Shown piece after piece: positions 46,701-55,368 of a DNA stretch of 64,000 bases. The stretch's first letter is position 1. The number at the start of each line of letters is the position of its first letter. The notes below the pieces were generated by a model that was given only the letters and a program-made list of their open reading frames with translations, did no database searches and was not told the origin of the DNA. Made by a program: the position numbers and the translations under genes. Source of the DNA: JAIQET01 sp035542575 (lineage in GTDB: Bacteria; Acidobacteriota; Terriglobia; Terriglobales; Acidobacteriaceae); assembly GCA_035542575.1 (NCBI GenBank), contig DATKLE010000057.1, positions 6,562 through 70,561 of the forward strand, in the 5' to 3' direction.

Positions 46701-46786
46701 ACAGCCTCCTGGCCGACCTCAACACCCGGCCGCGGACCACATATCTGGCGGAGATACGCAACCCGAACCCGGAACTGGAAGGATAG
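43778..46786 (+). CDS. actB: Alternative complex III subunit ActB, Fe-S/molybdopterin-like
   Basis: The 1002-residue subunit is a fusion of a molybdopterin-oxidoreductase-like B1 part (no cofactor expected, as in known ACIII) and a ferredoxin-like B2 part. A twin-arginine signal lies near residue 67 (SRRGFLKLMGASLALAG), followed by a Cys that could be lipidated. The B2 part holds four cluster motifs: CVGCNNCIIAC, CMQCENAPCEVVCPVG, CVGTRYCSNNCPY and CTYCVQRIN...CQQSCPADA, giving three 4Fe-4S and one 3Fe-4S cluster by analogy. It relays electrons from quinol to ActA. The ribosome site is weak because the palindromic repeat ends 15 bp upstream. Confidence 0.95.
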   Translation: MNYEKPKREDVCAGKKLDLDTVRERIAETRGPEFWRSLEELAGSAEFQEMMHREFPKGASEWLNGASRRGFLKLMGASLALAGMTACTKQPLEPIVPYVRQPEELVPGRPLFYATAFTLGGYASPVLVESNMYRPTKIEGNEQHPASLGGTDIFAQASLLELYDPDRSQTITHLGNVRTWSNLLEAIRGPLSIQKGLQGAGIRILTQTISSPTLADQLRNLLKIYPQAKWHVYEPVNRDNVYEGAKLAFGQPMETRYDFSKADVILSLDADFLSAGFPGSTRYIRDFAARRGPDGNINRLYVVESGMSATGAKADHRAPMSARGIADFADSLSRVVHGDEHVVSGPTGPEGFYPALWKDLFAHQGSVIVIPGDHLPPLIHAAAHALNQTLGNVGKTVLYTDPLSANPVNQTESLKDLVADMRAGKVDMLVILGGNPAFEAPADFDFADALKNTNIPIRVHLGLYQNETAELCQWHVNEAHYLEAWGDARAYDGTVSIVQPLIAPLYGGKSANELVAALSGQTSASGHDIVQAYWQGQHAGADFEQFWRKSLHDGWVEGTTFQPKQLALKANQFPGSSAPNQNAVEINLRPDPSIYDGRFANNGWLQEVPKPMSKMTWDNPVLISPTMADRLQLKSEDVVELELNGKKITAPVWVQAGHPDNAVTAYLGYGRRRAGRVGTGAGFDMYPLRYSATPWSASGVVIRKTGDTYKLATTQGYQTMDTPVGARPLVRTASLEEYKKEPKFAQEEQPPHELTLYFDYPYKNEAYAWGMAIDLNRCVGCNNCIIACQSENNIAVVGKEQVVLGRHMHWLRVDAYYQGDRANPRAYFQPVPCMQCENAPCEVVCPVGATVHSSEGLNDMVYNRCVGTRYCSNNCPYKVRRFNFLLFQDWTTPQFKMMRNPNVSVRSRGVMEKCTYCVQRINAHRIDAEREDRKIRDGEIQTACQQSCPADAIVFGNINDPDSRVSKLKAEARNYSLLADLNTRPRTTYLAEIRNPNPELEG

Positions 46787-46805
46787 GCAGAGCGCAAGCA
46801 ACTTC

Positions 46806-48182
46806 ATGGACGAACGCAGCGAACAGCTGGTAGCGGGCGGCAAGCAGGCTCCGGTCATTGAGCCCGGTTACACCTTCGGCTCGGTCACGGACAAGATCAG
46901 CTCCATTGTGCTGACGCGCCCGACCTCGACGGGGTGGTTCGTGGGCTTCGGGGTGTTTTTCCTGCTCACCATGATGATGCTCTATGCCATCGGCTACCTG
47001 TTTGTCCGCGGCATCGGCATCTGGGGGGTGAACATCCCCATCGGCTGGGGATTTGCCATCGTCAACTTCGTGTGGTGGATCGGCATCGGGCATGCCGGGA
47101 CGCTGATCTCCGCCATCCTGCTCTTGTTACGCCAGTCGTGGCGCAACTCCATCAACCGTTTCGCCGAAGCGATGACGCTGTTTGCGGTGGCCAGCGCGGG
47201 CATTTTCCCACTGATTCACGTCGGCCGCCCGTGGCTCGCCTACTGGCTCTTCCCATATCCGAACACCATGGGGGTGTGGCCGCAATTCCGCAGCCCGCTG
47301 GTGTGGGACGTTTTCGCGGTCTCCACCTATTTCACTATTTCGCTGGTGTTCTGGTTCATCGGATTGATTCCCGACCTGGCGACGTTGCGCGATCGCTCGG
47401 AGAATCGTGTGGCGCGGTTCATCTACGGCATGCTGGCCATGGGCTGGCGGGGTTCGGCGCGCCACTGGTTTCGCTACGAGACAGCGTATCTGCTGCTTGC
47501 GGGACTGGCCACGCCGCTGGTGCTCTCGGTGCACACTGTCGTTAGCTTCGACTTCGCTATCGGCATCGTCCCCGGATGGCACACCACCATCTTTCCCCCC
47601 TATTTTGTGGCGGGAGCGATTTATTCCGGCTTCGCCATGGTGCTCATGCTAGCCATCCCCATCCGCAAGATTTATGGGCTACAGGACTTCATCACCGAGC
47701 GCCATCTGGAGAATTCGGCGAAGGTCATGCTGGCGACGGGTTTGATCGTAGGCTACGGGTACATCATTGAAGCCTTCATGGGGTGGTACAGCGGAAATCG
47801 CTATGACGCCTTCACCCTGTGGAACCGTCTGCACGGCCCCTATGCGTTTTTCTACTTCATGCTGCTGGCGTGCAACCTGGTGATTCCGCAGCTGCTGTGG
47901 ATTCGGAAGCTGCGCACCAGCCCGGCCTGGCTATTCGTGGTGTCGGGTGTGATTCTGACGGGCATGTGGCTGGAGCGCTTCATCATCGTGGTGGTCAGCC
48001 TGCACCGCGACTTCCTCAACTCGTCGTGGGGCATGTACTACCCCACGCGCTGGGACTGGATGACCTACGTCGGGACCATCGGCATGTTCCTGGCGGCCAT
48101 CTTCCTGTTCGTGCGCATCCTGCCCATGATCTCGATCTTCGAGATGCGCACGCTGCTGCCGGAAGCGGAGGTCAAAGAATGA
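46806..48182 (+). CDS. actC: Alternative complex III subunit ActC (NrfD-like)
   Basis: The 458-residue polytopic membrane protein belongs to the NrfD/PsrC family with about ten helices. In ACIII it binds the quinol near the Fe-S clusters of ActB and may be part of the proton path. WWIGIGHAGTLISAILLLLR and HTVVSFDFAIGIVPGWHTTI are typical for ActC. It follows actB after 19 bp; its stop overlaps the actD start (ATGA). Confidence 0.95.
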   Translation: MDERSEQLVAGGKQAPVIEPGYTFGSVTDKISSIVLTRPTSTGWFVGFGVFFLLTMMMLYAIGYLFVRGIGIWGVNIPIGWGFAIVNFVWWIGIGHAGTLISAILLLLRQSWRNSINRFAEAMTLFAVASAGIFPLIHVGRPWLAYWLFPYPNTMGVWPQFRSPLVWDVFAVSTYFTISLVFWFIGLIPDLATLRDRSENRVARFIYGMLAMGWRGSARHWFRYETAYLLLAGLATPLVLSVHTVVSFDFAIGIVPGWHTTIFPPYFVAGAIYSGFAMVLMLAIPIRKIYGLQDFITERHLENSAKVMLATGLIVGYGYIIEAFMGWYSGNRYDAFTLWNRLHGPYAFFYFMLLACNLVIPQLLWIRKLRTSPAWLFVVSGVILTGMWLERFIIVVVSLHRDFLNSSWGMYYPTRWDWMTYVGTIGMFLAAIFLFVRILPMISIFEMRTLLPEAEVKE

Positions 48183-48715
48183 AGCGCCCTCCCATCTACG
48201 GCATGATGGCGGAATTCGATTCTGCCACAGCCCTGGTCGCAGCCGCTCATCAGACGCACGAAGCGGGCTACCAGAAGATCGACGCCTACAGCCCGTTCCC
48301 GGTGGAGGGCCTGGCGGAAGCCATCGGGTTCCACAAGAATGCGGTGCCGTTGGTAGTGCTGGTTGGCGGACTGATCGGGGGACTGTCCGGATACCTCATG
48401 CAGTACTGGATCTCGGCCATCAGCTATCCCATCAACGTGGGCGGCAAGCCCTATCACTCCTGGCCGGCATTCATTGTGGTGACGTTCGAGATGACGATCC
48501 TGTTCGCGGGATTGGCGGCGGTCTTCGGCATGCTGGCGCTGAACGGCTTGCCCATGCCTTATCACCCGGTGTTCAATGTGCCGCGCTTCGCCTTTGCCAC
48601 TAAGGACCGGTTCTTCCTGATTGTGTTCTCTTCCGATGCCAAATATGACAGTGTGCGGACCCGGCAATTTCTCGAGGGTCTGACTCCGAAGTCTATTTCG
48701 GAGGTGCCCAGCTAG
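48179..48715 (+). CDS. actD: Alternative complex III subunit ActD (DUF3341)
   Basis: The 178-residue protein starts within the actC stop (ATGA overlap), so it is translationally coupled. It opens with the conserved IYGMMAEFDSATALVAAAHQ and has two transmembrane helices (about 55-80 and 98-122). DUF3341 proteins are the small membrane subunit of ACIII, placed against ActC and ActF. No cofactor sites are present. Confidence 0.94.
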   Translation: MKRPPIYGMMAEFDSATALVAAAHQTHEAGYQKIDAYSPFPVEGLAEAIGFHKNAVPLVVLVGGLIGGLSGYLMQYWISAISYPINVGGKPYHSWPAFIVVTFEMTILFAGLAAVFGMLALNGLPMPYHPVFNVPRFAFATKDRFFLIVFSSDAKYDSVRTRQFLEGLTPKSISEVPS

Positions 48716-48719
48716 AGCC

Positions 48720-49376
48720 ATGGGGAGCCTGAGGAAAATATCGCGGGTGGGCGCGCTGACGCTATTGCTCGCCGGCTGCCGCCAGGATATGCACGACCAG
48801 CCGCGCTTCAAGCCGCTGGCAGAGAGCGATTTCTACAGCGATCTGCGTTCGGCCCGGCCGCCGGTGGAGGGAACGGTGGCCCGCGGGCAGTTGCACGCCG
48901 ACACCTATTTCTACACCGGGAAAGTCGGCAACAATCCCGGCGACTTCATGCCGTTTCCGGTGACCGAGGAAGTACTGGCGCGGGGGCGCGAGCGCTTCAA
49001 CATCTACTGCGCTCCTTGTCACTCGAGGTTGGGCGATGGCAACGGGATGGTGCCGTCGCGCGGATTTCCCCGCAAGCCGCCTTCGTATCACATCGAGCGG
49101 CTGCGCAAGGCCCCGCTGGGCTATTTCTACGACGTGATCAGTAACGGCTTCGGCATCATGCCTGACTATGCCTCGCAGATTCCGCCGCGCGACCGCTGGT
49201 GCATCATCGCGTACATCCGCGCCCTGCAGCTGAGCCAGGACGCGACCATGGCGGAGGTGCCGGCGGAGCAGAAGGTTCCGTCTGCGCCGCCCCAGTTCGA
49301 GCAACCCGGATCAGGAGCGACTTTGCCGGTCGTGCAACCTGTACCCGCGAAGGCAGCGCCCGAGGAGCCCAAATGA
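48720..49376 (+). CDS. actE: Alternative complex III subunit ActE, monoheme lipoprotein
   Basis: The 218-residue cytochrome c subunit has a lipobox (LLLAGC, cleavage before Cys20), so it is a lipoprotein facing the periplasm. One heme site CAPCH (about 98-102) is present, with a likely axial Met in GFGIMPDYA. The C-terminus is Pro/Ala-rich. It accepts electrons from ActA and passes them to a cytochrome c or the oxidase. It overlaps actF by ATGA. Confidence 0.95.
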   Translation: MGSLRKISRVGALTLLLAGCRQDMHDQPRFKPLAESDFYSDLRSARPPVEGTVARGQLHADTYFYTGKVGNNPGDFMPFPVTEEVLARGRERFNIYCAPCHSRLGDGNGMVPSRGFPRKPPSYHIERLRKAPLGYFYDVISNGFGIMPDYASQIPPRDRWCIIAYIRALQLSQDATMAEVPAEQKVPSAPPQFEQPGSGATLPVVQPVPAKAAPEEPK

Positions 49377-50581
49377 GCATGGCGCACATGCGGAACCCGG
49401 ATTTGATGGCGCCGCCGGTGGTCAGGACCATCGGGCAACGCTCGCTGATTGTGGGCGCAATCTTCAGCATCATCGCCATCGCCGGGGCGTTTGCACAGCC
49501 GACCGTGTTCTTCCGCGGCTACCTGCTCAGCTTCATGGCCTGGCTGGGAGTAGCGCTCGGGTCCATGGCCGTTCTCATGCTGCGCCACATGACCGGAGGC
49601 GGCTGGGGCATGGTCATCCGCCGCACCATGGGCGCTGCCATGCGCACCCTGCCGCTTATGGCCCTGTTGTTTGTTCCCATCCTGTTCGCGCTTCCCAGAC
49701 TCTATCCTTGGGCGCGCCCCCTGGACTCGATTACGGACGCACATCTGCGTGAGCACCTGAAGGAGATCACCAAGTCTTATCTCTCGGTGAATGGGTTCAT
49801 CGTGCGCGCCGTCATCTACTTTGCCATCTGGAATACCCTGTCGTTCCTTTTGACGAAATGGTCGCGAGAGCAGGACCAGCCTCCTGCCCGTGACCACAGC
49901 AAACGCTTCCGCGCGCTCAGCGGACCCGGTCTGATCCTGTATGGTTTCACCATCTCTTTTGCCGCGATTGACTGGGTCATGTCTCTCGATCCCAGCTGGA
50001 TGTCAACCATCTACGGACTGCTGGTGCTGGCCGGAGAAGTTTTGTCGGCGATCTGCTTCGCGGTTGTGATTGAGCGGATTCTGGTCCGCTACCGGCCGAT
50101 GTCGGAGATGTTGAAACCCGATCATGTGCACGACCACGGCAAGCTGATGCTCACTTTCATCATGGTGTGGGCTTACTTTGGTTTTTCGCAGTGGCTCATC
50201 ATCTGGGCAGGGAATCTGCCCGAAGAGATCACTTGGTACATGCGGCGGCTGAACGGCGGCTGGGGGGCCATCGGACTGTTCCTGGTTGTTTTCCATTTTG
50301 CGGTCCCCTTTGTCTTGTTGTTATCGCGGCCATTTAAGCGCGACGTGACCCGGCTGGTCTGGCTGGCGATCTGGCTGATGCTGATGCGCTACCTGGACCT
50401 TTTCTGGAACATCGAACCGAACTTCTCTGCAACTTTGACGGTGACCTGGGCAGACGTGGTCGTCCCCGTCGCCATGGGCGGTCTGTGGCTGGCATATTTT
50501 TTCAGGAACCTTGGCTCCATGCCGTTGTTGCCCGCCTATGACCCGGATGCGAAAGAAATCCTGGAACCGGTCCATGAGTGA
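49373..50581 (+). CDS. actF: Alternative complex III subunit ActF
   Basis: The 402-residue polytopic protein (about ten helices) is the second NrfD-like/ActC paralogue of the complex. It starts inside the actE stop codon (ATGA). Conserved features include LYGFTISFAAIDWVMSLDPS and the His/Asp-containing DHVHDHGKLMLTFIMVWAYF, a proposed proton-path or quinone-side region. The gene overlaps the following small gene by 8 bp. Confidence 0.94.
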   Translation: MSMAHMRNPDLMAPPVVRTIGQRSLIVGAIFSIIAIAGAFAQPTVFFRGYLLSFMAWLGVALGSMAVLMLRHMTGGGWGMVIRRTMGAAMRTLPLMALLFVPILFALPRLYPWARPLDSITDAHLREHLKEITKSYLSVNGFIVRAVIYFAIWNTLSFLLTKWSREQDQPPARDHSKRFRALSGPGLILYGFTISFAAIDWVMSLDPSWMSTIYGLLVLAGEVLSAICFAVVIERILVRYRPMSEMLKPDHVHDHGKLMLTFIMVWAYFGFSQWLIIWAGNLPEEITWYMRRLNGGWGAIGLFLVVFHFAVPFVLLLSRPFKRDVTRLVWLAIWLMLMRYLDLFWNIEPNFSATLTVTWADVVVPVAMGGLWLAYFFRNLGSMPLLPAYDPDAKEILEPVHE

Positions 50582-51089
50582 AGAGACGAACAAACACGCG
50601 GCCAGCGGCAACCACGGCGACTTCGAACGCTCGGATTTGAGTGCCCGCGCGGTGTACAGCTTTCTGGTGGGGCTGGCCATCGTCACGGTGGTGATCTATT
50701 TCATCCTGCGGGGAATGTACAGCTACCTGGATGCCTATGAACGGTCTCACCAGCCAGCGCAGAATCCCCTGGTGCAGAGGATCGAGGCGGACACCCGCAA
50801 AGTGAGTCGGGAAGAGACCGAGAGGTTCCCCCAGCCGCGTTTGGAGACCAACGAGCGCCACCAGTTGAACGATGTCCTCCTGAATGAAGAAGAGACTTTG
50901 AACAGCTACGGGTGGGTGGACCAGAAGACAGGAGTGGTGCATATCCCCATCCAGCGCGCCATGGAACTGGTGGCCCAACGCGGCCTGCCGGTGCGCCCGC
51001 AAGAGGGGGTCTCGCCGGCCGCCGCGGGAAGCAAAGCGCAGCGGAACCAGAAACCCGAACGCGGCAAAATGCCGGCAGGACAGCACTAG
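50574..51089 (+). CDS. Membrane-anchored protein of unknown function in the ACIII-cox operon
   Basis: The 171-residue protein overlaps actF by 8 bp, so it is made together with ACIII. It has one transmembrane helix (about 26-46, VYSFLVGLAIVTVVIYFILR) followed by a polar periplasmic part with no cysteines. A region near 102-135 (YGWVDQKTGVVHIPIQRAME) contains a short motif, followed by a Pro/Lys tail. YGWVD...GVVHIPI...AM resembles the segment kept in other small proteins of respiratory clusters. Its position between actF and sco suggests an assembly or linking factor between ACIII and the caa3 oxidase. I do not recognise a named family. Confidence 0.85.
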   Translation: MSEETNKHAASGNHGDFERSDLSARAVYSFLVGLAIVTVVIYFILRGMYSYLDAYERSHQPAQNPLVQRIEADTRKVSREETERFPQPRLETNERHQLNDVLLNEEETLNSYGWVDQKTGVVHIPIQRAMELVAQRGLPVRPQEGVSPAAAGSKAQRNQKPERGKMPAGQH

Positions 51090-51165
51090 GCGCGAAATCA
51101 GTGACGCCCAATAACGGGAGGCCACAGGGCAGTAATCGCCAAGAGACCTCCAAGGGGACAAAGCA

Positions 51166-52032
51166 GTGAGTGGTTCAACGAAGTGGAAAAAGTCGAGTTC
51201 GATCTTGCCAGCCGTCGTCCTCTGCCTTGCGGTCTCGGCTTGGGGACAAGCCATGTCCCAGGGGATACTTTCCCCTCCTGCCAATATGCGCCCGCCGGGG
51301 CTGAAGGATGTGGGCATCGAGCAGAACCTGAATGAGCAGATTCCGCCCGACCTGGTTTTCCGCGACGAGACGGGGAAGGCAGTCCGGTTGGGTGATTACT
51401 TCGGCCGCAAGCCGATGATCCTCAACCTGGTCTATTACCGGTGCCCCATGCTGTGCGGCGAGGTCCTCAGCGGTCTGGCCAGCGCGCTGCGCGTGCTCAA
51501 GTTCGATGTAGGCAATCAGTTTGACGTTCTCACCGTCAGCTTCGACCCGCACGAGACCCCGGAGATAGCGGCTGCCAAGAAGGCGGAGTACCTGAAGCGC
51601 TACGGACGCGCGGGAGCGGCCGGGGGCTGGCACTTCCTGACGGGGCCGCCGGAGTCCATTGCCGCGCTTACCAAGGCTGCCGGATTCCAGTACCACTACG
51701 ATTCCAGCAGCGGCCAGTTTGCCCACGCCACCGCGATCATGATCCTCACCCCGGCGGGCAAGATCTCGCAGTACTACTACGGGGTCGAGTATGCGCCGAA
51801 GGATTTGCGCCTGGGTTTGATCCAGGCCTCCGGCGAAAAAATCGGCAATCTTGTGGACGAGGTCCTGCTGTACTGCTATCACTACGATCCGGCGACTGGG
51901 AAGTACGGTGCCGTGATCACCCGCATCCTGCGTTTGGCGGGCCTCGCCACTATGCTGGGGATCGGGCTTCTGATTGCGATCATGTCACGTCAACGATCGG
52001 TGCGGAATCGTCCGGCAGAACGAGTTACCTAG
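51166..52032 (+). CDS. sco: SCO1/SenC copper chaperone
   Basis: The 288-residue Sco protein delivers copper to, or reduces, the CuA site of CoxB. It starts at a GTG (51166) and has a signal peptide (ILPAVVLCLAVSAWGQA). The thioredoxin-like Sco domain carries the copper-binding CPMLC pair (YYRCPMLCGE) and a later His (FAHATAIMILT). A C-terminal transmembrane helix (about 258-277, LAGLATMLGIGLLIAIM) is present, as is common in this phylum. It lies directly before coxB (2 bp gap), which fits its role. Confidence 0.93.
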   Translation: MSGSTKWKKSSSILPAVVLCLAVSAWGQAMSQGILSPPANMRPPGLKDVGIEQNLNEQIPPDLVFRDETGKAVRLGDYFGRKPMILNLVYYRCPMLCGEVLSGLASALRVLKFDVGNQFDVLTVSFDPHETPEIAAAKKAEYLKRYGRAGAAGGWHFLTGPPESIAALTKAAGFQYHYDSSSGQFAHATAIMILTPAGKISQYYYGVEYAPKDLRLGLIQASGEKIGNLVDEVLLYCYHYDPATGKYGAVITRILRLAGLATMLGIGLLIAIMSRQRSVRNRPAERVT

Positions 52033-52034
52033 CT

Positions 52035-53030
52035 ATGTTTCAGAACTTTCCACTGTGGCCCATAAGCGCCTCGACGATGTCGGGCAGAGTCGACGCGCTG
52101 TTCATTTTTCTGCTGGTCGTGTGCGGGTTCATGACCATTGCCATCTTTGTCCTGATCCTGTTCTTTGCCGCCCGTTACCGCCGCCGGCCCGGGTTCGAGG
52201 CCGAGCAGATTGAAGGCTCCAACGCTTTGGAACTGACCTGGTCCATCGTCCCGCTCGCGATCTTCATGGTGATCTTCACATGGGGCGCAGTGATTTACTT
52301 TCAGGGACGCACTCCCCCGCAAGGCGCAGACGAGATCTATGTAGTGGCCAAGCAGTGGATGTGGAAGCTGCAGCATGAAGGCGGGCAGCGCGAAATCAAC
52401 GAACTGCACGTGCCGGTTGGGCGCGACATCAAGATGATCATGACCTCTCAGGACGTGATCCACAGCTTCTACGTCCCCGCCTTCCGCATCAAGCAGGACG
52501 TGCTTCCCGGCCGCTACACCACGGCTTGGTTTCACGCCACCAGAGCGGGCACCTATCACCTGTTTTGCGCCGAGTATTGCGGCACACAGCACTCCGGAAT
52601 GATCGGGCAGGTCGTGGTCATGGAACCGGCGCAGTACGAAGCCTGGCTGGCGGGCGGGACCTCCGGAGCGCCGCTGGCGGTCACCGGACAAAAGCTCTTC
52701 GCGGAGCTGGGCTGCTCCACCTGCCACCGCTCCGATGCCCAGGGCCGCGGGCCCGATCTCGATGGGGTTTTTGGCAAACCGGTGTTGCTCGAGGACGGCC
52801 GCACCGTGACCGTGGACGAGGACTATGTCCGGGAATCGATTCTGAGCCCGGCGGCCAAGGTGGTGAAGGGATTCAAACCGATCATGCCGACCTTCCAGGG
52901 CATAGTCAGCGAAGAGCAAGTCAACGCGCTGGTCGCCTACGTCAAGTCGCTGGCCCAGCCACCACCCGGACAGGCGACCAGGAGCGCGAACCTGGCCGCC
53001 CCGCAAACCCATACGGAACAGGTGCACTAA
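52035..53030 (+). CDS. coxB: Cytochrome c oxidase subunit II with fused cytochrome c (caa3)
   Basis: The 331-residue subunit has two transmembrane helices (about 22-47 and 68-90), a cupredoxin CuA domain and a C-terminal cytochrome c domain. CuA ligands are His143, Cys178, Glu180, Cys182, His186 and Met189 (CAEYCGTQHSGM). The heme site is CSTCH (227-231) with a likely axial Met in KPIMPTFQG. The fusion defines a caa3-type oxidase that can take electrons without a soluble cytochrome c. It is placed 2 bp after sco and 2 bp before coxA. Confidence 0.97.
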   Translation: MFQNFPLWPISASTMSGRVDALFIFLLVVCGFMTIAIFVLILFFAARYRRRPGFEAEQIEGSNALELTWSIVPLAIFMVIFTWGAVIYFQGRTPPQGADEIYVVAKQWMWKLQHEGGQREINELHVPVGRDIKMIMTSQDVIHSFYVPAFRIKQDVLPGRYTTAWFHATRAGTYHLFCAEYCGTQHSGMIGQVVVMEPAQYEAWLAGGTSGAPLAVTGQKLFAELGCSTCHRSDAQGRGPDLDGVFGKPVLLEDGRTVTVDEDYVRESILSPAAKVVKGFKPIMPTFQGIVSEEQVNALVAYVKSLAQPPPGQATRSANLAAPQTHTEQVH

Positions 53031-53032
53031 CC

Positions 53033-54670
53033 ATGGCTACCGCAGCATTCCCGGCCAGCGAACGCGAGCACTATCTGAATAAAGATTACGGTATCCGCTC
53101 GTGGCTGCTCACCACTGACCACAAGCGCATCGCGCTGCTGTATCTCCTTTCGATCACCTTCTTCTTCTTTATCGGGGGCTTCTTCGCTCTGCTGATAAGG
53201 CTTGAATTATTGACCCCGGCGGGCGACCTGGTGCAGGCCGACACCTACAACAAGCTCTTCACCATGCACGGGCAGGTAATGATTTTCTTCTTTCTGATCC
53301 CTTCCATTCCCGCCGTGCTGGGAAACTTCCTGGTGCCACTGATGATCGGCGCCAAAGACCTGGCCTTCCCGCGGATCAACCTGCTGAGCTGGTACCTCTA
53401 CATTATCGCCGGGGTCATGATGCTGCACGCCATGCTGACGGGGGGCGTGGACACCGGTTGGACGTTTTACACGCCTTTCAGCACCGCTTTCAGCAACACC
53501 CGGGTGATCGAGGCTGGACTTTCCATCTTTGTGGCCGGATTTTCTTCCATCCTCACGGGACTCAACTTTGTGGTGACCATCCATCGCATGCGCGCGCCGG
53601 GAATGACCTGGTCACGCTTGCCGCTGTTCATCTGGGCACTCTATGCCACCAGCATCATTCAGTTGCTGGGCACGCCGGTGCTGGCCATCACCCTGGTGCT
53701 GGTGGTGCTGGAGCGCGCCTTCCACTTCGGGATCTTCGACCCGACGCAGGGGGGCGATCCGTTGCTGTTCCAGCACCTGTTCTGGTTCTACTCCCATCCC
53801 GCGGTTTACATCATGATCCTGCCCTCCATGGGGGTGGTGACCGAGATCATTGCCTGCTTCTCGCGCAAACGCATCTTTGGCTATAAGTTCGTCGCCCTGG
53901 CCAGCATCGGGATCGCAGTGCTGGGATTCCTGGTCTGGGCGCACCACATGTTCGTGGCGGGAATCTCACTCTACTCGGCGTTGATCTTCTCCATCCTGAG
54001 CTACCTGGTCGCGGTGCCCTCGGCGATCAAAGTCTTCAACTGGACTGCGACCATGTACAAGGGCTCCATCTCGTTCTCCACTCCCATGCTGTACGCGTTC
54101 GGCTTCATCGGCCTGTTCACGATGGGGGGAATGACGGGGCTGTTCCTGGCGTGCCTGGGAGTGGATGTGCACGTGACCGACACCTATTTTGTGGTGGCCC
54201 ACTTCCACTACATCATGGTGGGCAGCGCGGTCATGGGTTACCTGGGGGGCATGCATTTCTGGTGGCCCAAGATTTCCGGCCGCATGTACCCGGAGGGCTG
54301 GGGCAGGCTGGCCGCTCTGACCGTCTTTATCGGCTTCAATCTGACGTTCTTCCCGCAATTCATTCTGGGTTACATGGGCATGCCGCGGCGTTACTGGCAG
54401 TATCCGCCGGAGTTCCAGATTCTGAATGTGCTGTCCACCGCGGGCTCGACCATACTGGCCGTCGGCTACGTCCTGCCCATGGTCTACTTCCTGTGGTCCA
54501 TGCGCTATGGCAAGCATGCCACCGACAACCCCTGGGGAGCTGCGGGTCTGGAGTGGAAAACGGCTTCGCCGCCTCCCACCTTCAACTTTGACGAGCCCCC
54601 GCAGGTCAGCTGGGAAGCCTACGACTACGAGCACATCCCCGCTCCCGAGGAGGTCCCCGTTGCACGATAG
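53033..54670 (+). CDS. coxA: Cytochrome c oxidase subunit I, A2-type
   Basis: The 545-residue heme-copper subunit carries all ligands: His79 (MHGQVM), His255, Tyr259 (covalent His-Tyr pair), His304-His305 (WAHHMF), and His390/His392 (VVAHFHYIM). The helix VI motif is YSHPAVYIM (253-261). The D-channel glutamate of A1 oxidases (HPEVY) is absent and replaced by the Tyr-Ser pair that defines the A2 type seen in Thermus caa3. The start at 53033 gives the conserved N-terminus. Its last bases overlap the coxC start. Confidence 0.97.
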   Translation: MATAAFPASEREHYLNKDYGIRSWLLTTDHKRIALLYLLSITFFFFIGGFFALLIRLELLTPAGDLVQADTYNKLFTMHGQVMIFFFLIPSIPAVLGNFLVPLMIGAKDLAFPRINLLSWYLYIIAGVMMLHAMLTGGVDTGWTFYTPFSTAFSNTRVIEAGLSIFVAGFSSILTGLNFVVTIHRMRAPGMTWSRLPLFIWALYATSIIQLLGTPVLAITLVLVVLERAFHFGIFDPTQGGDPLLFQHLFWFYSHPAVYIMILPSMGVVTEIIACFSRKRIFGYKFVALASIGIAVLGFLVWAHHMFVAGISLYSALIFSILSYLVAVPSAIKVFNWTATMYKGSISFSTPMLYAFGFIGLFTMGGMTGLFLACLGVDVHVTDTYFVVAHFHYIMVGSAVMGYLGGMHFWWPKISGRMYPEGWGRLAALTVFIGFNLTFFPQFILGYMGMPRRYWQYPPEFQILNVLSTAGSTILAVGYVLPMVYFLWSMRYGKHATDNPWGAAGLEWKTASPPPTFNFDEPPQVSWEAYDYEHIPAPEEVPVAR

Positions 54671-55361
54671 CTCAGCCGCGGTCGAAACCCACAGCCCCGC
54701 CCTGCGGCATCACTTCGCCGACATGGAGCAGCAGCGCGACGCGGCCTCGCTGGGCATGTGGCTGTTCCTGTCCACGGAGATCATGTTCTTCGGCGGCTTG
54801 TTCTGCGCTTATCTGATCTACCGCTATCTGCACTTCAATGACTTTGCGGCCGCCAGCCAAACCCTGGATATACGCCTGGGCGCAATCAACACCGGCGTGC
54901 TCATCCTGAGCAGCCTCACAGTAGCCCTGGCAGTGCATGCTGCCCAGAAGGGGCAGCGCAAGCCGCTCGTCGGTTATCTGCTGGCCACGCTCGTGCTGGG
55001 TCTGGTGTTCCTGGGCATCAAGGGCGTGGAGTACGCCGACAAATTCGAGCACCACCACGTGCCTGGACCGTCCTTCCACTTCGAAAGCGTGCCGGTAAAG
55101 GGACACGCGGAGATGCCACCGGCGGAGTCGTCTCACGCCGAGCTGTTTTTCTCCCTGTATTTCGCCATGACGGGCATGCATGCGCTGCACATGATCATCG
55201 GCATCGGCCTGTTCAGCGTGCTGACCTTCTTCGCCTGGAAGGGGCGCTATACGCCTGAATACAACACTCCCATTGAGAATGCGGGATTGTACTGGCACTT
55301 CGTTGACATCATCTGGATCTATCTGTTTCCGCTGCTCTATTTGATTAGCCGCCACCACTGA
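54660..55361 (+). CDS. coxC: Cytochrome c oxidase subunit III
   Basis: The subunit is 233 residues if started at the TTG at 54660, which lies 5 nt after a very strong GAGGAGGT ribosome site and yields the expected MHDSSAAVETHSPALRHHFA opening. A later ATG (54723) lacks any ribosome site. This start overlaps coxA by 11 bp. Five helices follow (LGMWLFLSTEIMFFGGLFCA, then a long loop with FEHHHVPGPSFHF, ending in WHFVDIIWIYLFPLLYLI). It stabilises the catalytic core of the caa3 oxidase. Confidence 0.93.
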   Translation: MHDSSAAVETHSPALRHHFADMEQQRDAASLGMWLFLSTEIMFFGGLFCAYLIYRYLHFNDFAAASQTLDIRLGAINTGVLILSSLTVALAVHAAQKGQRKPLVGYLLATLVLGLVFLGIKGVEYADKFEHHHVPGPSFHFESVPVKGHAEMPPAESSHAELFFSLYFAMTGMHALHMIIGIGLFSVLTFFAWKGRYTPEYNTPIENAGLYWHFVDIIWIYLFPLLYLISRHH

Positions 55362-55368
55362 GGACGCC

